From contig CAMWQX010000007.1 of the NCBI GenBank assembly GCA_947176475.1, positions 1 through 14,612 on the forward strand: 14,612 bases of DNA, in the 5' to 3' direction. Under the pieces are notes generated by a model. That model was not told the DNA's origin and searched no databases. It worked only from the letters and a program-made list of their open reading frames with translations. A program made the translations under genes and the position numbers. This document shows, in pieces, positions 6,239 through 12,618 of this stretch. The first letter of the stretch is position 1, and every line of letters starts with the position of its first letter. The stretch comes from an uncultured Bacillota bacterium (lineage in GTDB: Bacteria; Bacillota_I; Bacilli_A; RF39; UBA660).

Positions 6239-7642
6239 ATGGCAAAGAAACAAGATGAAGTAAAAAAACAACAAAAAACGCAAAAAGAAGAAGTCGTAAA
6301 TAAAGAAGTTAAAAAGACGATAAAAAAATCTCCAGCCAAAAAAACAACAACGAAAAAAGTTGAAAAAGCTGAAAAAGTGGAGAAAGTTGAAGAAGTAAAA
6401 GAAAATATTGTCGTTAAAGAAGATAAAAAGGAAGAGAGTGCTTTAAAGAGTGCTATTGAATTAGTATTAATAATAGCTGCCATTATCATTATATTAGTGT
6501 TCTTTCCTAATACGGTAATTTGGAATATTGTCGTACTATTATTGATATTAACAGCATTAATATTTGTTCATGAATTTGGACATTTTATAATTGGTAAACT
6601 ATGTGGCGTTCATATCTATGAATTTGCCTTAGGTATGGGACCAAAAGTACTTGGTTTTAAAAGAAAAAATGACCCAACAGAATACAACCTAAGAGCTTTA
6701 CCAATTGGTGGATACTGTTCCTTAGCTGGTGAAGAAGGGGAAGATGATGGTAGCCTACCAAAAGATAAGTTCATGTGCAACAAGAGTAAATTAAGAAGAG
6801 TAGCAATACTAGTTGCAGGTGTTACTATGAATTTTATCACAGCATTTGTTCTTTTATTCTTAATATCTTTTATTTGGGGATCCAACGAACAAGCAAGTTA
6901 TATTGGCTATGTTGAAGCTGATTCTCCTGCAGCAAGAGCTGGTATGAATACAGGAGATAAAATAATTGAATGTAACGGACATAAGTTATCAACTTGGGAT
7001 AAATTATCTGTTATAACTATGTTAAAAAATGATAATAATTATTATGAATATGTCGTAAAACATCAAGATGGAAAAGAAGAAAAATATCAAATTGTTCCTG
7101 ATGAATATGTCGTTTTAGATGATGAAACTATCAAAATAACTGAAGATCATACTCTAGAAGATATCATAAAAGAGAAGAATTTAGATAAAGATAAAGTTAC
7201 AACATCTAAATTAATTGGTATAGGTGCTGATCGCGAAGTAAAACATGGATTTATGAATGCTTTAGACTATGCATCGAAAAAGTTTACAAGTTTAGTGTCA
7301 ACAATGTTTTTAATTTTAGGTTCATTATTTACGGGTAAATTAGGTCTAGATGCTTTATCAGGACCTGTTGGGATGTATACGGTTGTCAACACTGTAGCTG
7401 CTTATGGTCTATCAAATATTCTATATTTAGCAGCCTATCTATCAATTAACCTAGGAATTATCAATATCTTACCATTTCCAGCTTTTGATGGAGGACGTGT
7501 TTTATTTATAGGAATTGAAGCCATAACTGGCAAAAAAGTAGATCCTAAAGTAGAGGGGTATTTCCATACAATTGGCTTCATGTTAATAATGTTACTTATG
7601 CTATATATAACATGGCATGATATTGTATCGTTATTTTTATAG
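6239..7642 (+). CDS. rseP: Site-2 intramembrane zinc metalloprotease RseP/RasP (M50B) with Lys-rich N-terminal extension
   Basis: The product cleaves membrane-spanning substrates (anti-sigma factors, signal peptide remnants, pheromones in relatives). The core is complete: HEFGH (111-115) in the first core helix, FALGMGPKVLGF (129-140), a PDZ domain (about 220-290, with SPAARAGMNTGDKI), LSGPVGM (373-379) and the second metal-ligand motif NILPFPAFDGGR (409-420, Asp417). Known relatives such as RasP have about 420 residues with HExxH near residue 20. This one has 467, with about 68 extra hydrophilic residues (15 Lys in the first 40) and an extra hydrophobic segment (73-89). AGGAGG (6228-6233) lies 5 bases before ATG 6239, so the long start is well supported. 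It is the last gene of the operon, and a terminator overlaps its stop. Confidence 0.95.
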   Translation: MAKKQDEVKKQQKTQKEEVVNKEVKKTIKKSPAKKTTTKKVEKAEKVEKVEEVKENIVVKEDKKEESALKSAIELVLIIAAIIIILVFFPNTVIWNIVVLLLILTALIFVHEFGHFIIGKLCGVHIYEFALGMGPKVLGFKRKNDPTEYNLRALPIGGYCSLAGEEGEDDGSLPKDKFMCNKSKLRRVAILVAGVTMNFITAFVLLFLISFIWGSNEQASYIGYVEADSPAARAGMNTGDKIIECNGHKLSTWDKLSVITMLKNDNNYYEYVVKHQDGKEEKYQIVPDEYVVLDDETIKITEDHTLEDIIKEKNLDKDKVTTSKLIGIGADREVKHGFMNALDYASKKFTSLVSTMFLILGSLFTGKLGLDALSGPVGMYTVVNTVAAYGLSNILYLAAYLSINLGIINILPFPAFDGGRVLFIGIEAITGKKVDPKVEGYFHTIGFMLIMLLMLYITWHDIVSLFL

Positions 7643-7665
7643 TAAGCGTACCGCTTACTTTTTTT
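7641..7665 (+). terminator. Intrinsic terminator of the ftsE-rseP operon
   Basis: A perfect 8-bp stem AGTAAGCG (7641-7648) / CGCTTACT (7652-7659) with loop TAC is followed by a run of seven T. Its first two bases belong to the rseP stop TAG (7640-7642). Confidence 0.93.
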
Positions 7666-7666
7666 A

Positions 7667-7695
7667 TTGTGATATTCTTCCATTTATGATAAAAT
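7667..7695 (+). promoter_or_regulatory. Extended -10 promoter for the 7721-8714 unit
   Basis: TTGTGA (7667-7672) lies 17 bases before TAAAAT (7690-7695). A TG at 7687-7688 forms an extended -10 (TGATAAAAT). The predicted start near 7702 gives a leader of about 19 bases carrying GAGGCGG (7709-7715). Confidence 0.7.
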
Positions 7696-7720
7696 TAATA
7701 ATAGAATAGAGGCGGTACTA

Positions 7721-8545
7721 GTGAATACATTTTTAGATTTTCTTAGTGATAACACGTTCTTTGCAATATTCTCAGGTATAATCGTCGTATTAGTATTAGC
7801 CTTTATAGTAACTTTAATTAAAGGTAAAAAAATCGATAAAAAACCAATTGAAGATGTCCCTGAAGAAAATTACATGAATATAGGGCAAGAGTTTACAACA
7901 CCGATGAATGCAACACCCAATATTGAACAAAATTATAATTATGAAACAGCTATAGAAACTCAAATGATGGGAAGTAATAGTGCAGATACGGGGTATCAAG
8001 CGGCATTTACTAATTATATTCCCGATTTGAATGAAGAAGGACCTGTAAGTGAACAACTTGAAACAAATATCCCAGAAACTAACATTGAAACTCCAGAATT
8101 CCGAGAACCCGTAATTCCAGAAGTAAGTGAAATAGCAATGCCTGTTTCTCAAGCCACAACTGAAGAACCTGTTATACACACGAATTCTGAGATAGTAACC
8201 CAAAACTTTGATGCGGTTGATTCCCTTATTCCCGATTTTTCTGCTAAAGAGGAAGTAGATGTTGAACCAATAGTTGAAGCAACAGAAACTGATGAAATTG
8301 AGATGCCTATCCCAATAACGGAAACGCCTGAGTTAGCATTTGCATCCCTTCCAACTGAGGACAATACTATTAATGAAAATATCAAAATTGAATCAACAGA
8401 AGAGTATGATTATGAGAAAACGGAAATATTTGATTTTCCTGATTTCTCTAAGGCTGAAATGAACAATGAAAAAGTTCTTGTCGATGTCGAAAAAGTGGTT
8501 ATGGAAGCTGCCAATAAATATATTGATTCCGTTATGAAATCGTAA
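7721..8545 (+). CDS. Uncharacterised membrane-anchored acidic, disordered protein with repeated I/F-P-D-L/F motifs
   Basis: I do not recognise this 274-residue protein. It starts with GTG at 7721 behind GAGGCGG. Residues 12-33 form one membrane helix followed by KGKKIDKK, so the remainder should be cytoplasmic. Residues 42-245 are acidic and rich in Glu, Pro, Thr and Asn, with many EP, ETP and IPE tracts and no obvious fold. Three motifs recur at nearly equal spacing: IPDL (100-103), IPDF (170-173) and FPDF (239-242), about 70 residues apart. A C-terminal amphipathic helix (about 250-272, VLVDVEKVVMEAANKYIDSV) ends the protein. The layout (one anchor, long acidic linker, short terminal element) recalls ZipA-like tethers, but I see no homology to ZipA. 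Its stop codon overlaps the ribosome binding site of the small gene behind it. Confidence 0.85.
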   Translation: MNTFLDFLSDNTFFAIFSGIIVVLVLAFIVTLIKGKKIDKKPIEDVPEENYMNIGQEFTTPMNATPNIEQNYNYETAIETQMMGSNSADTGYQAAFTNYIPDLNEEGPVSEQLETNIPETNIETPEFREPVIPEVSEIAMPVSQATTEEPVIHTNSEIVTQNFDAVDSLIPDFSAKEEVDVEPIVEATETDEIEMPIPITETPELAFASLPTEDNTINENIKIESTEEYDYEKTEIFDFPDFSKAEMNNEKVLVDVEKVVMEAANKYIDSVMKS

Positions 8546-8555
8546 GGAGAGAATT

Positions 8556-8714
8556 ATGAAAAAAATTGAATTTGATCAAGTATATCTTGAAATACCGGAT
8601 GTATTAAAAAAAGTAGATCCCAAAATTGAAGAAGAAAAGGAACCAACAATTGTTTCTTTGAGTACTGAAGAACTACAAAGACGCTTAGAAGAAACTCAAT
8701 CTTTACATTTATAA
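8556..8714 (+). CDS. Small protein of 52 residues, unknown; contains YLEIPDVLKK
   Basis: This short gene has ATG 8556 preceded at 4 bases by AAGGAGAG (8544-8551), which overlaps the TAA of the gene before it, so it is almost certainly translated and coupled. It ends at TAA 8712-8714 directly in a terminator hairpin. The product is charged and helical. It begins MKKIEFDQVYLEIPDVLKKV and contains an acidic middle (KIEEEKEP at 23-30) and a likely C-terminal helix (STEELQRRLEETQ). Residues 10-18 carry a YLEIPDVLK stretch related to the P-D motifs of the upstream protein. The same stretch resembles the FtsZ C-terminal peptide pattern (E. coli YLDIPAFLRK). No family is recognised. A partner or regulator of the upstream membrane protein is an inference from coupling alone. 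Confidence 0.8.
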   Translation: MKKIEFDQVYLEIPDVLKKVDPKIEEEKEPTIVSLSTEELQRRLEETQSLHL

Positions 8715-8740
8715 GACACATTTAGTTGTCTTTTTTTTTT
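8713..8740 (+). terminator. Intrinsic terminator of the 7721-8714 unit
   Basis: A 6-bp stem AAGACA (8713-8718) / TGTCTT (8727-8732) with an 8-base loop is followed by T to 8740. It overlaps the stop TAA at 8712-8714. Its T tract also overlaps the -35 region proposed for parE. Confidence 0.82.
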
Positions 8741-8754
8741 ATTTATGATAAATT
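8726..8754 (+). promoter_or_regulatory. Candidate extended -10 promoter of parE
   Basis: TTGTCT (8726-8731) lies 17 bases before TAAATT (8749-8754). TG at 8746-8747 makes TGATAAATT. The -35 box lies within the 3' arm of the preceding terminator. The surrounding TTTATGATAAA text is shared with the promoter at 7690. The -10 hexamer is weaker than in the other promoters here. Confidence 0.55.
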
Positions 8755-8772
8755 TTAGTAAGGTGAGACTTT

Positions 8773-10686
8773 ATGGCAACGACAAAAAAATATGATGCAG
8801 ATTCTATAAAAATACTTGAAGGATTAGAAGCTGTTAGAAAAAGACCAGGTATGTATATTGGTTCAACAGATAAAAAAGGCCTTCATCATTTAGCATGGGA
8901 AATTATTGATAACTGTATAGATGAAATTATTAATGGACACGGAGACACTATTAAGATACGTTTAAATGGCGATGGATCAATTACAATCGCTGATAATGGT
9001 CGTGGTGTTCCTATTGGTAAACATTCATCGGGAAAATCTACTCCTGAAGTAGTTTATACGGTTTTACATGCTGGTGGAAAATTTGAAGAGGGAAACTATA
9101 AAGTTTCTGGTGGATTACATGGTGTAGGTGCCAGTGTCGTTAATGCCTTATCTGATTGGATGGATGTAACCATTTATACCGATGGACTAATTTCCAACAT
9201 AAGATTTAAAAATGGTGGAGAAGTTGCAAGTCCTTTAAAGAAAATCGGGGAATCTAAAAAAACGGGTACATGTGTAACATTTATGCCTAACTATGAGATA
9301 TTTAAAAATTGTCAATTCTCATTTTCAACTATCAGTGAGAGAATGCAAGAGAGTGCCTTCCTTTTAAAACAATTAACTGTGGAACTTGAGAATGCTGCGG
9401 AAAATAAAAAAGTTACATATCACTATGAGAATGGTTTAATATCCTTTGTTGAATATATGAATGAAGATAAAACTACCATAAACAACATCGTACCAATTCA
9501 CGGTGTTAAAAATGGCATAGAAGTAGATATCGCCTTACAATACACGGATTCTTATAATGAGACTATTCTTTCTTTCGTTAACAATGTTAAAACGAGTGAT
9601 GGTGGATCTCATGAAGTTGGATTTAAAACTGGTATTACAAAGATATTTAATGACTATGCTCGTGGTAATGGCATCTTAAAGGCCAAAGATACTAACTTTG
9701 ATGGAAGTGATGTTCGTGAAGGACTAACTGCTGTTATCAATTTGAGGGTACCAGAAAAACTATTACAATTTGAAGGTCAGACTAAGGGAAAACTTGGAAC
9801 TCCTGAAGCTCGTCCTGTTGTCGAAGCTGTTGTTTATGATGCTCTAAAATTTTACTTAGAAGAGAATCGTAAAGATGCTATTGCTATCGTTGAAAAGATG
9901 GGAAAATCCAAATTTGCTCGTGAAGCTGCGAGAAAAGCTCGAGAAGAAGCTCGTAAGGGCAAAAGCAAAAAAGAAGCTCGTAGTTTATCCGACAAATTAA
10001 CGCCTCCTCAGGCTCGTAATCCTAAAATTAATGAATTATTTATCGTTGAGGGAAATTCCGCTGGAGGAACCGCTAAAAAGAGTCGTGACCGTAAATTTCA
10101 AGGAGTTCTTCCCCTAAGAGGAAAAATTCTTAATACGGAAAAAGCCAATATTGCTGATGCTTTTAAAAATGAAGAGATAAATACCATGATTCATTGTATT
10201 GGTGCTGGTGTCGGAAATGAATTTGATATTAAAGATATCAATTATGACAAAGTAATAATCATGACCGATGCCGATGATGATGGAGCACATATTCAATGTC
10301 TTTTATTAACATTCTTCTATCGTTTCATGCGCCCATTAATTGAAGAAGGTCATCTTTATATTGCTATGCCACCACTATTCAAAGTAGAAATTGGTAAAGA
10401 GATAAATTATTTTTATACGAATGATGATTATAAAGACTTTATGAAGGATAAAGATTCTTCTAAATGTCGTGTTCAAAGATATAAAGGATTAGGTGAGATG
10501 AATCCTGAACCATTAAGAGTAACAACTATGGCCCCAGAATCTCGTAACTTAATAAAAGTTAATATTACTGATGCCGCCTTAGCTGAAAAACGTGTATCTG
10601 TTCTTATGGGAGATGTCGTTGAACCTCGTAAAGATTGGATTAATGAAAACGTTGACTTCTCATTAGAAGATGACTTCAAAATTTAG
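8773..10686 (+). CDS. parE: DNA topoisomerase IV subunit B (ParE)
   Basis: ParE supplies ATP-driven gate closure for topoisomerase IV, which decatenates daughter chromosomes with ParC. The 637-residue protein has a GHKL ATPase domain (E43-N47 EIIDN; D74-x-G-x-G78 DNGRG; GGLHGVGASVVNALS 113-127), the transducer with QTKGKLG (336-342), a TOPRIM domain (EGNSAGG 426-432; DADDD 499-503) and the C-terminal RYKGLGEMN (569-577). ParE is preferred over GyrB because AREAARKAREEARKGK (382-397), KLTPPQARNP and the end LMGDVVEPRKDWI are close to Bacillus ParE. Two residues near the TOPRIM metal site differ from the usual text: Asn428 where EGDSAGG has Asp, and Asp502 where DADTD has Thr. Ribosome binding site AAGGTGAG precedes ATG 8773. 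The gene stands alone, without the usual adjacent parC. Confidence 0.93.
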   Translation: MATTKKYDADSIKILEGLEAVRKRPGMYIGSTDKKGLHHLAWEIIDNCIDEIINGHGDTIKIRLNGDGSITIADNGRGVPIGKHSSGKSTPEVVYTVLHAGGKFEEGNYKVSGGLHGVGASVVNALSDWMDVTIYTDGLISNIRFKNGGEVASPLKKIGESKKTGTCVTFMPNYEIFKNCQFSFSTISERMQESAFLLKQLTVELENAAENKKVTYHYENGLISFVEYMNEDKTTINNIVPIHGVKNGIEVDIALQYTDSYNETILSFVNNVKTSDGGSHEVGFKTGITKIFNDYARGNGILKAKDTNFDGSDVREGLTAVINLRVPEKLLQFEGQTKGKLGTPEARPVVEAVVYDALKFYLEENRKDAIAIVEKMGKSKFAREAARKAREEARKGKSKKEARSLSDKLTPPQARNPKINELFIVEGNSAGGTAKKSRDRKFQGVLPLRGKILNTEKANIADAFKNEEINTMIHCIGAGVGNEFDIKDINYDKVIIMTDADDDGAHIQCLLLTFFYRFMRPLIEEGHLYIAMPPLFKVEIGKEINYFYTNDDYKDFMKDKDSSKCRVQRYKGLGEMNPEPLRVTTMAPESRNLIKVNITDAALAEKRVSVLMGDVVEPRKDWINENVDFSLEDDFKI

Positions 10687-10708
10687 ACATGTATTACATG
10701 TCTTTTTT
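10685..10708 (+). terminator. Intrinsic terminator after parE
   Basis: A stem AGACATGT (10685-10692) / ACATGTCT (10696-10703) with loop ATT runs into T bases to 10708. It begins inside the parE stop TAG (10684-10686), so no room is left for a cotranscribed parC. Confidence 0.9.
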
Positions 10709-10710
10709 CA

Positions 10711-10739
10711 TTGTTAATTCTTTTTAATCGTGGTATTAT
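10711..10739 (+). promoter_or_regulatory. Extended -10 promoter for the MoxR/VWA unit
   Basis: TTGTTA (10711-10716) lies 17 bases before TATTAT (10734-10739), with TG at 10731-10732 (TGGTATTAT). Start near 10746 gives a leader of about 22 bases containing AAAGGAG (10754-10760). Confidence 0.72.
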
Positions 10740-10767
10740 AAAAAAAGACTTCTAAAGGAGATGCTTT

Positions 10768-12618
10768 ATGAAAATTAAAAAAATTGGAATACTTAATGAA
10801 AATAATTTAAAAGAATCCTTAAAAGATGTGGGAAATCCTTGTTTTTGCTCTGACCTTGCTCGTGTCTCTGGTGTAGCTTTTGATAAAACCAATGGATTTG
10901 GTGAATATTGGATCAATGGCAAAGAAACAAGTGATAAGAAAAATCGCAAAAACACCAATTATATAGGTTCCAATGGTGCTTTGCATAAAACTTATAAAGG
11001 TGAGTATAAATCAGGAGTTCGCCTTGCTATTTCTTTTGATGATATTGAAGATATAAATTCTGAAGAATTAGAAAACTTTAGTATTGAATATCCTATAACC
11101 AACATCGGTGGACGAACTGCCGAAACTATTGAAAAATTATTTGAAACTCGTAGCAAATTAATCATTAAAACGGGAAAAAAGTATTACGTATGTGGCAAAT
11201 TATATGATGAATTAGAAGTATTTGGTATTAGATTCATAAAAATGCCTCACGACTCCAATAATGTATTATTAAGTGATGGGACTTATTCTAATAAAAGTAA
11301 AGAGGTCTTTTTACGCGTTGATAGCATACCTCTTATGGTCTCAGAAAGTGAGCGAATTCTTTATTCACCAAATATTCTATTTGGTTCGACATTCGATAAA
11401 GATTGTAAGGATTTTAGCAATAGTGAGTTAAATAAAGAATTGAATGGTGATTTCTTAAAAAGTTTAAATGGGGAATTCAATTTAGAAAATGAAGCATCTA
11501 TATTATTTGGTGATAATATGCCGAATGAAAGCAATAGATATGGTTTTTCTTTTGCTCCTTTAAGCGAAGAAGAGATAATGGAAATTTGTATTAATAGCAA
11601 TATATCAGTTTTTCTTCATGGAAAAACTGGGGCTGGTAAAACCGAAAGAGTTGTCGCTTTAGATAATAATTTGGAACTTGTAGATTTTGGTTGCACAAGT
11701 TCTGATGGTTTTACAGGTATTATTGCCAAAGATTATAATTCTAAAGAATTAGTTTTATATGAGCCTTATTGGTTTAAAAATATTAGTCGCAAATGTAAAG
11801 AAGAGCCAGATTACCTTCACATCCTTTTCTTAGAAGAATTACTTAATGCCAAGAATGATGTTCAAAAGGTTGCTTTTGAAGTAACTTTAAATAAAACTTT
11901 AACCAACAGTGGTTTTAGATTAAAACTTCCTGAAAACTGCGTTGTCGTTGCCGCAGGTAATGAAGCAAGTGAATCAAAATCAGCAAATGCAATGAGTGCA
12001 CCATTATTTGGCCGTTTTGCCCATATTTATATTGATACCTCTTCAGAGGAATGGTTAAAGTGGGCTTTAAAAAGAAAAAAAGAGGGTAAAAGATTAATTT
12101 ATCGCAAAAGAGAAGAACGTGATACTATTCATCCAGCTATTATTGATTTTATTCGTATTAATGGTGATAAAACTTTAAGAACACCATATAATGGTGTAAC
12201 ACCTAATGCTGATCCTCGTAAATGGGCATTAGCATCAAAAGCTTTATATCAATGCAATAATCCTCAAGTCCTTCGTGCTTTTGTTGGTAATGAATTAACC
12301 CAAGACTTTATTAAATTTTGCCAAATGAATTTGGTATCAGTTAAAGATGTCTTAAATGGTAAATGTCGTTCTGAAGATGTTTCAAGTGATCCTTCAGTTA
12401 GATGGTATAGTACAGTATGTTTAAGTACTGTTGATGATGAAAACTTTGATACAGTAAGAGAATTTGTTCGTGGTTTAGGTAGTGAGTTTTTGGCCGTTTT
12501 TGATTATGAATGGTCCAAAGGTAATGATGAAAGAGTTATGAGATTATATAATGAGTCTATAAATTCGCATAATAAAAGGTTAACGTTAAATGGCAATAAT
12601 AACCAAGATAATAAATAA
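10768..12618 (+). CDS. MoxR-like AAA+ ATPase with ~260-residue N-terminal region of lectin/SUMF-like appearance
   Basis: The 616-residue protein has two parts. Residues about 265-500 are an AAA+ module of the MoxR kind: Walker A GKTGAGKT (285-292), Walker B ILFLEE (352-357, Glu356 where Asp is usual), sensor-1 Asn398 (VVAAGNEA), a likely arginine finger Arg416 (LFGRF) and a sensor-2-like DPRKWA (482-487). Residues 1-260 are unusual. An early segment has FGEYWING (44-51) and ends SGVRLAISF (82-90). A second segment has IEYPI (106-110), TGKKYY (135-140), SIPLMVSESERILYSPNILFG (186-206) and SNSELNKELNGDF (217-229). These resemble parts of DUF6273/formylglycine-enzyme-like modules common in gut Firmicutes; that call is tentative. 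MoxR ATPases remodel or mature partner proteins with VWA-domain partners, and such a partner follows with a 29-base overlap. AAAGGAG lies 7 bases before ATG 10768. Confidence 0.85.
   Translation: MKIKKIGILNENNLKESLKDVGNPCFCSDLARVSGVAFDKTNGFGEYWINGKETSDKKNRKNTNYIGSNGALHKTYKGEYKSGVRLAISFDDIEDINSEELENFSIEYPITNIGGRTAETIEKLFETRSKLIIKTGKKYYVCGKLYDELEVFGIRFIKMPHDSNNVLLSDGTYSNKSKEVFLRVDSIPLMVSESERILYSPNILFGSTFDKDCKDFSNSELNKELNGDFLKSLNGEFNLENEASILFGDNMPNESNRYGFSFAPLSEEEIMEICINSNISVFLHGKTGAGKTERVVALDNNLELVDFGCTSSDGFTGIIAKDYNSKELVLYEPYWFKNISRKCKEEPDYLHILFLEELLNAKNDVQKVAFEVTLNKTLTNSGFRLKLPENCVVVAAGNEASESKSANAMSAPLFGRFAHIYIDTSSEEWLKWALKRKKEGKRLIYRKREERDTIHPAIIDFIRINGDKTLRTPYNGVTPNADPRKWALASKALYQCNNPQVLRAFVGNELTQDFIKFCQMNLVSVKDVLNGKCRSEDVSSDPSVRWYSTVCLSTVDDENFDTVREFVRGLGSEFLAVFDYEWSKGNDERVMRLYNESINSHNKRLTLNGNNNQDNK

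Noticed and set aside
6151..6489. Reverse-strand 112-residue Ser/Phe/Thr-rich ORF
   Set aside because: It is the antisense shadow of the Lys/Glu-rich rseP extension (AAA/GAA read as TTT/TTC) and has no ribosome binding site of its own context.
7814..8203. Reverse-strand 129-residue Cys/Phe/Ile-rich ORF
   Set aside because: It is antisense to the acidic low-complexity gene. The composition is unlike a real protein and no promoter or ribosome binding site is evident.
8713..8772. Riboswitch or small RNA between the small gene and parE
   Set aside because: The gap of under 60 bases is fully explained by a terminator and a promoter.
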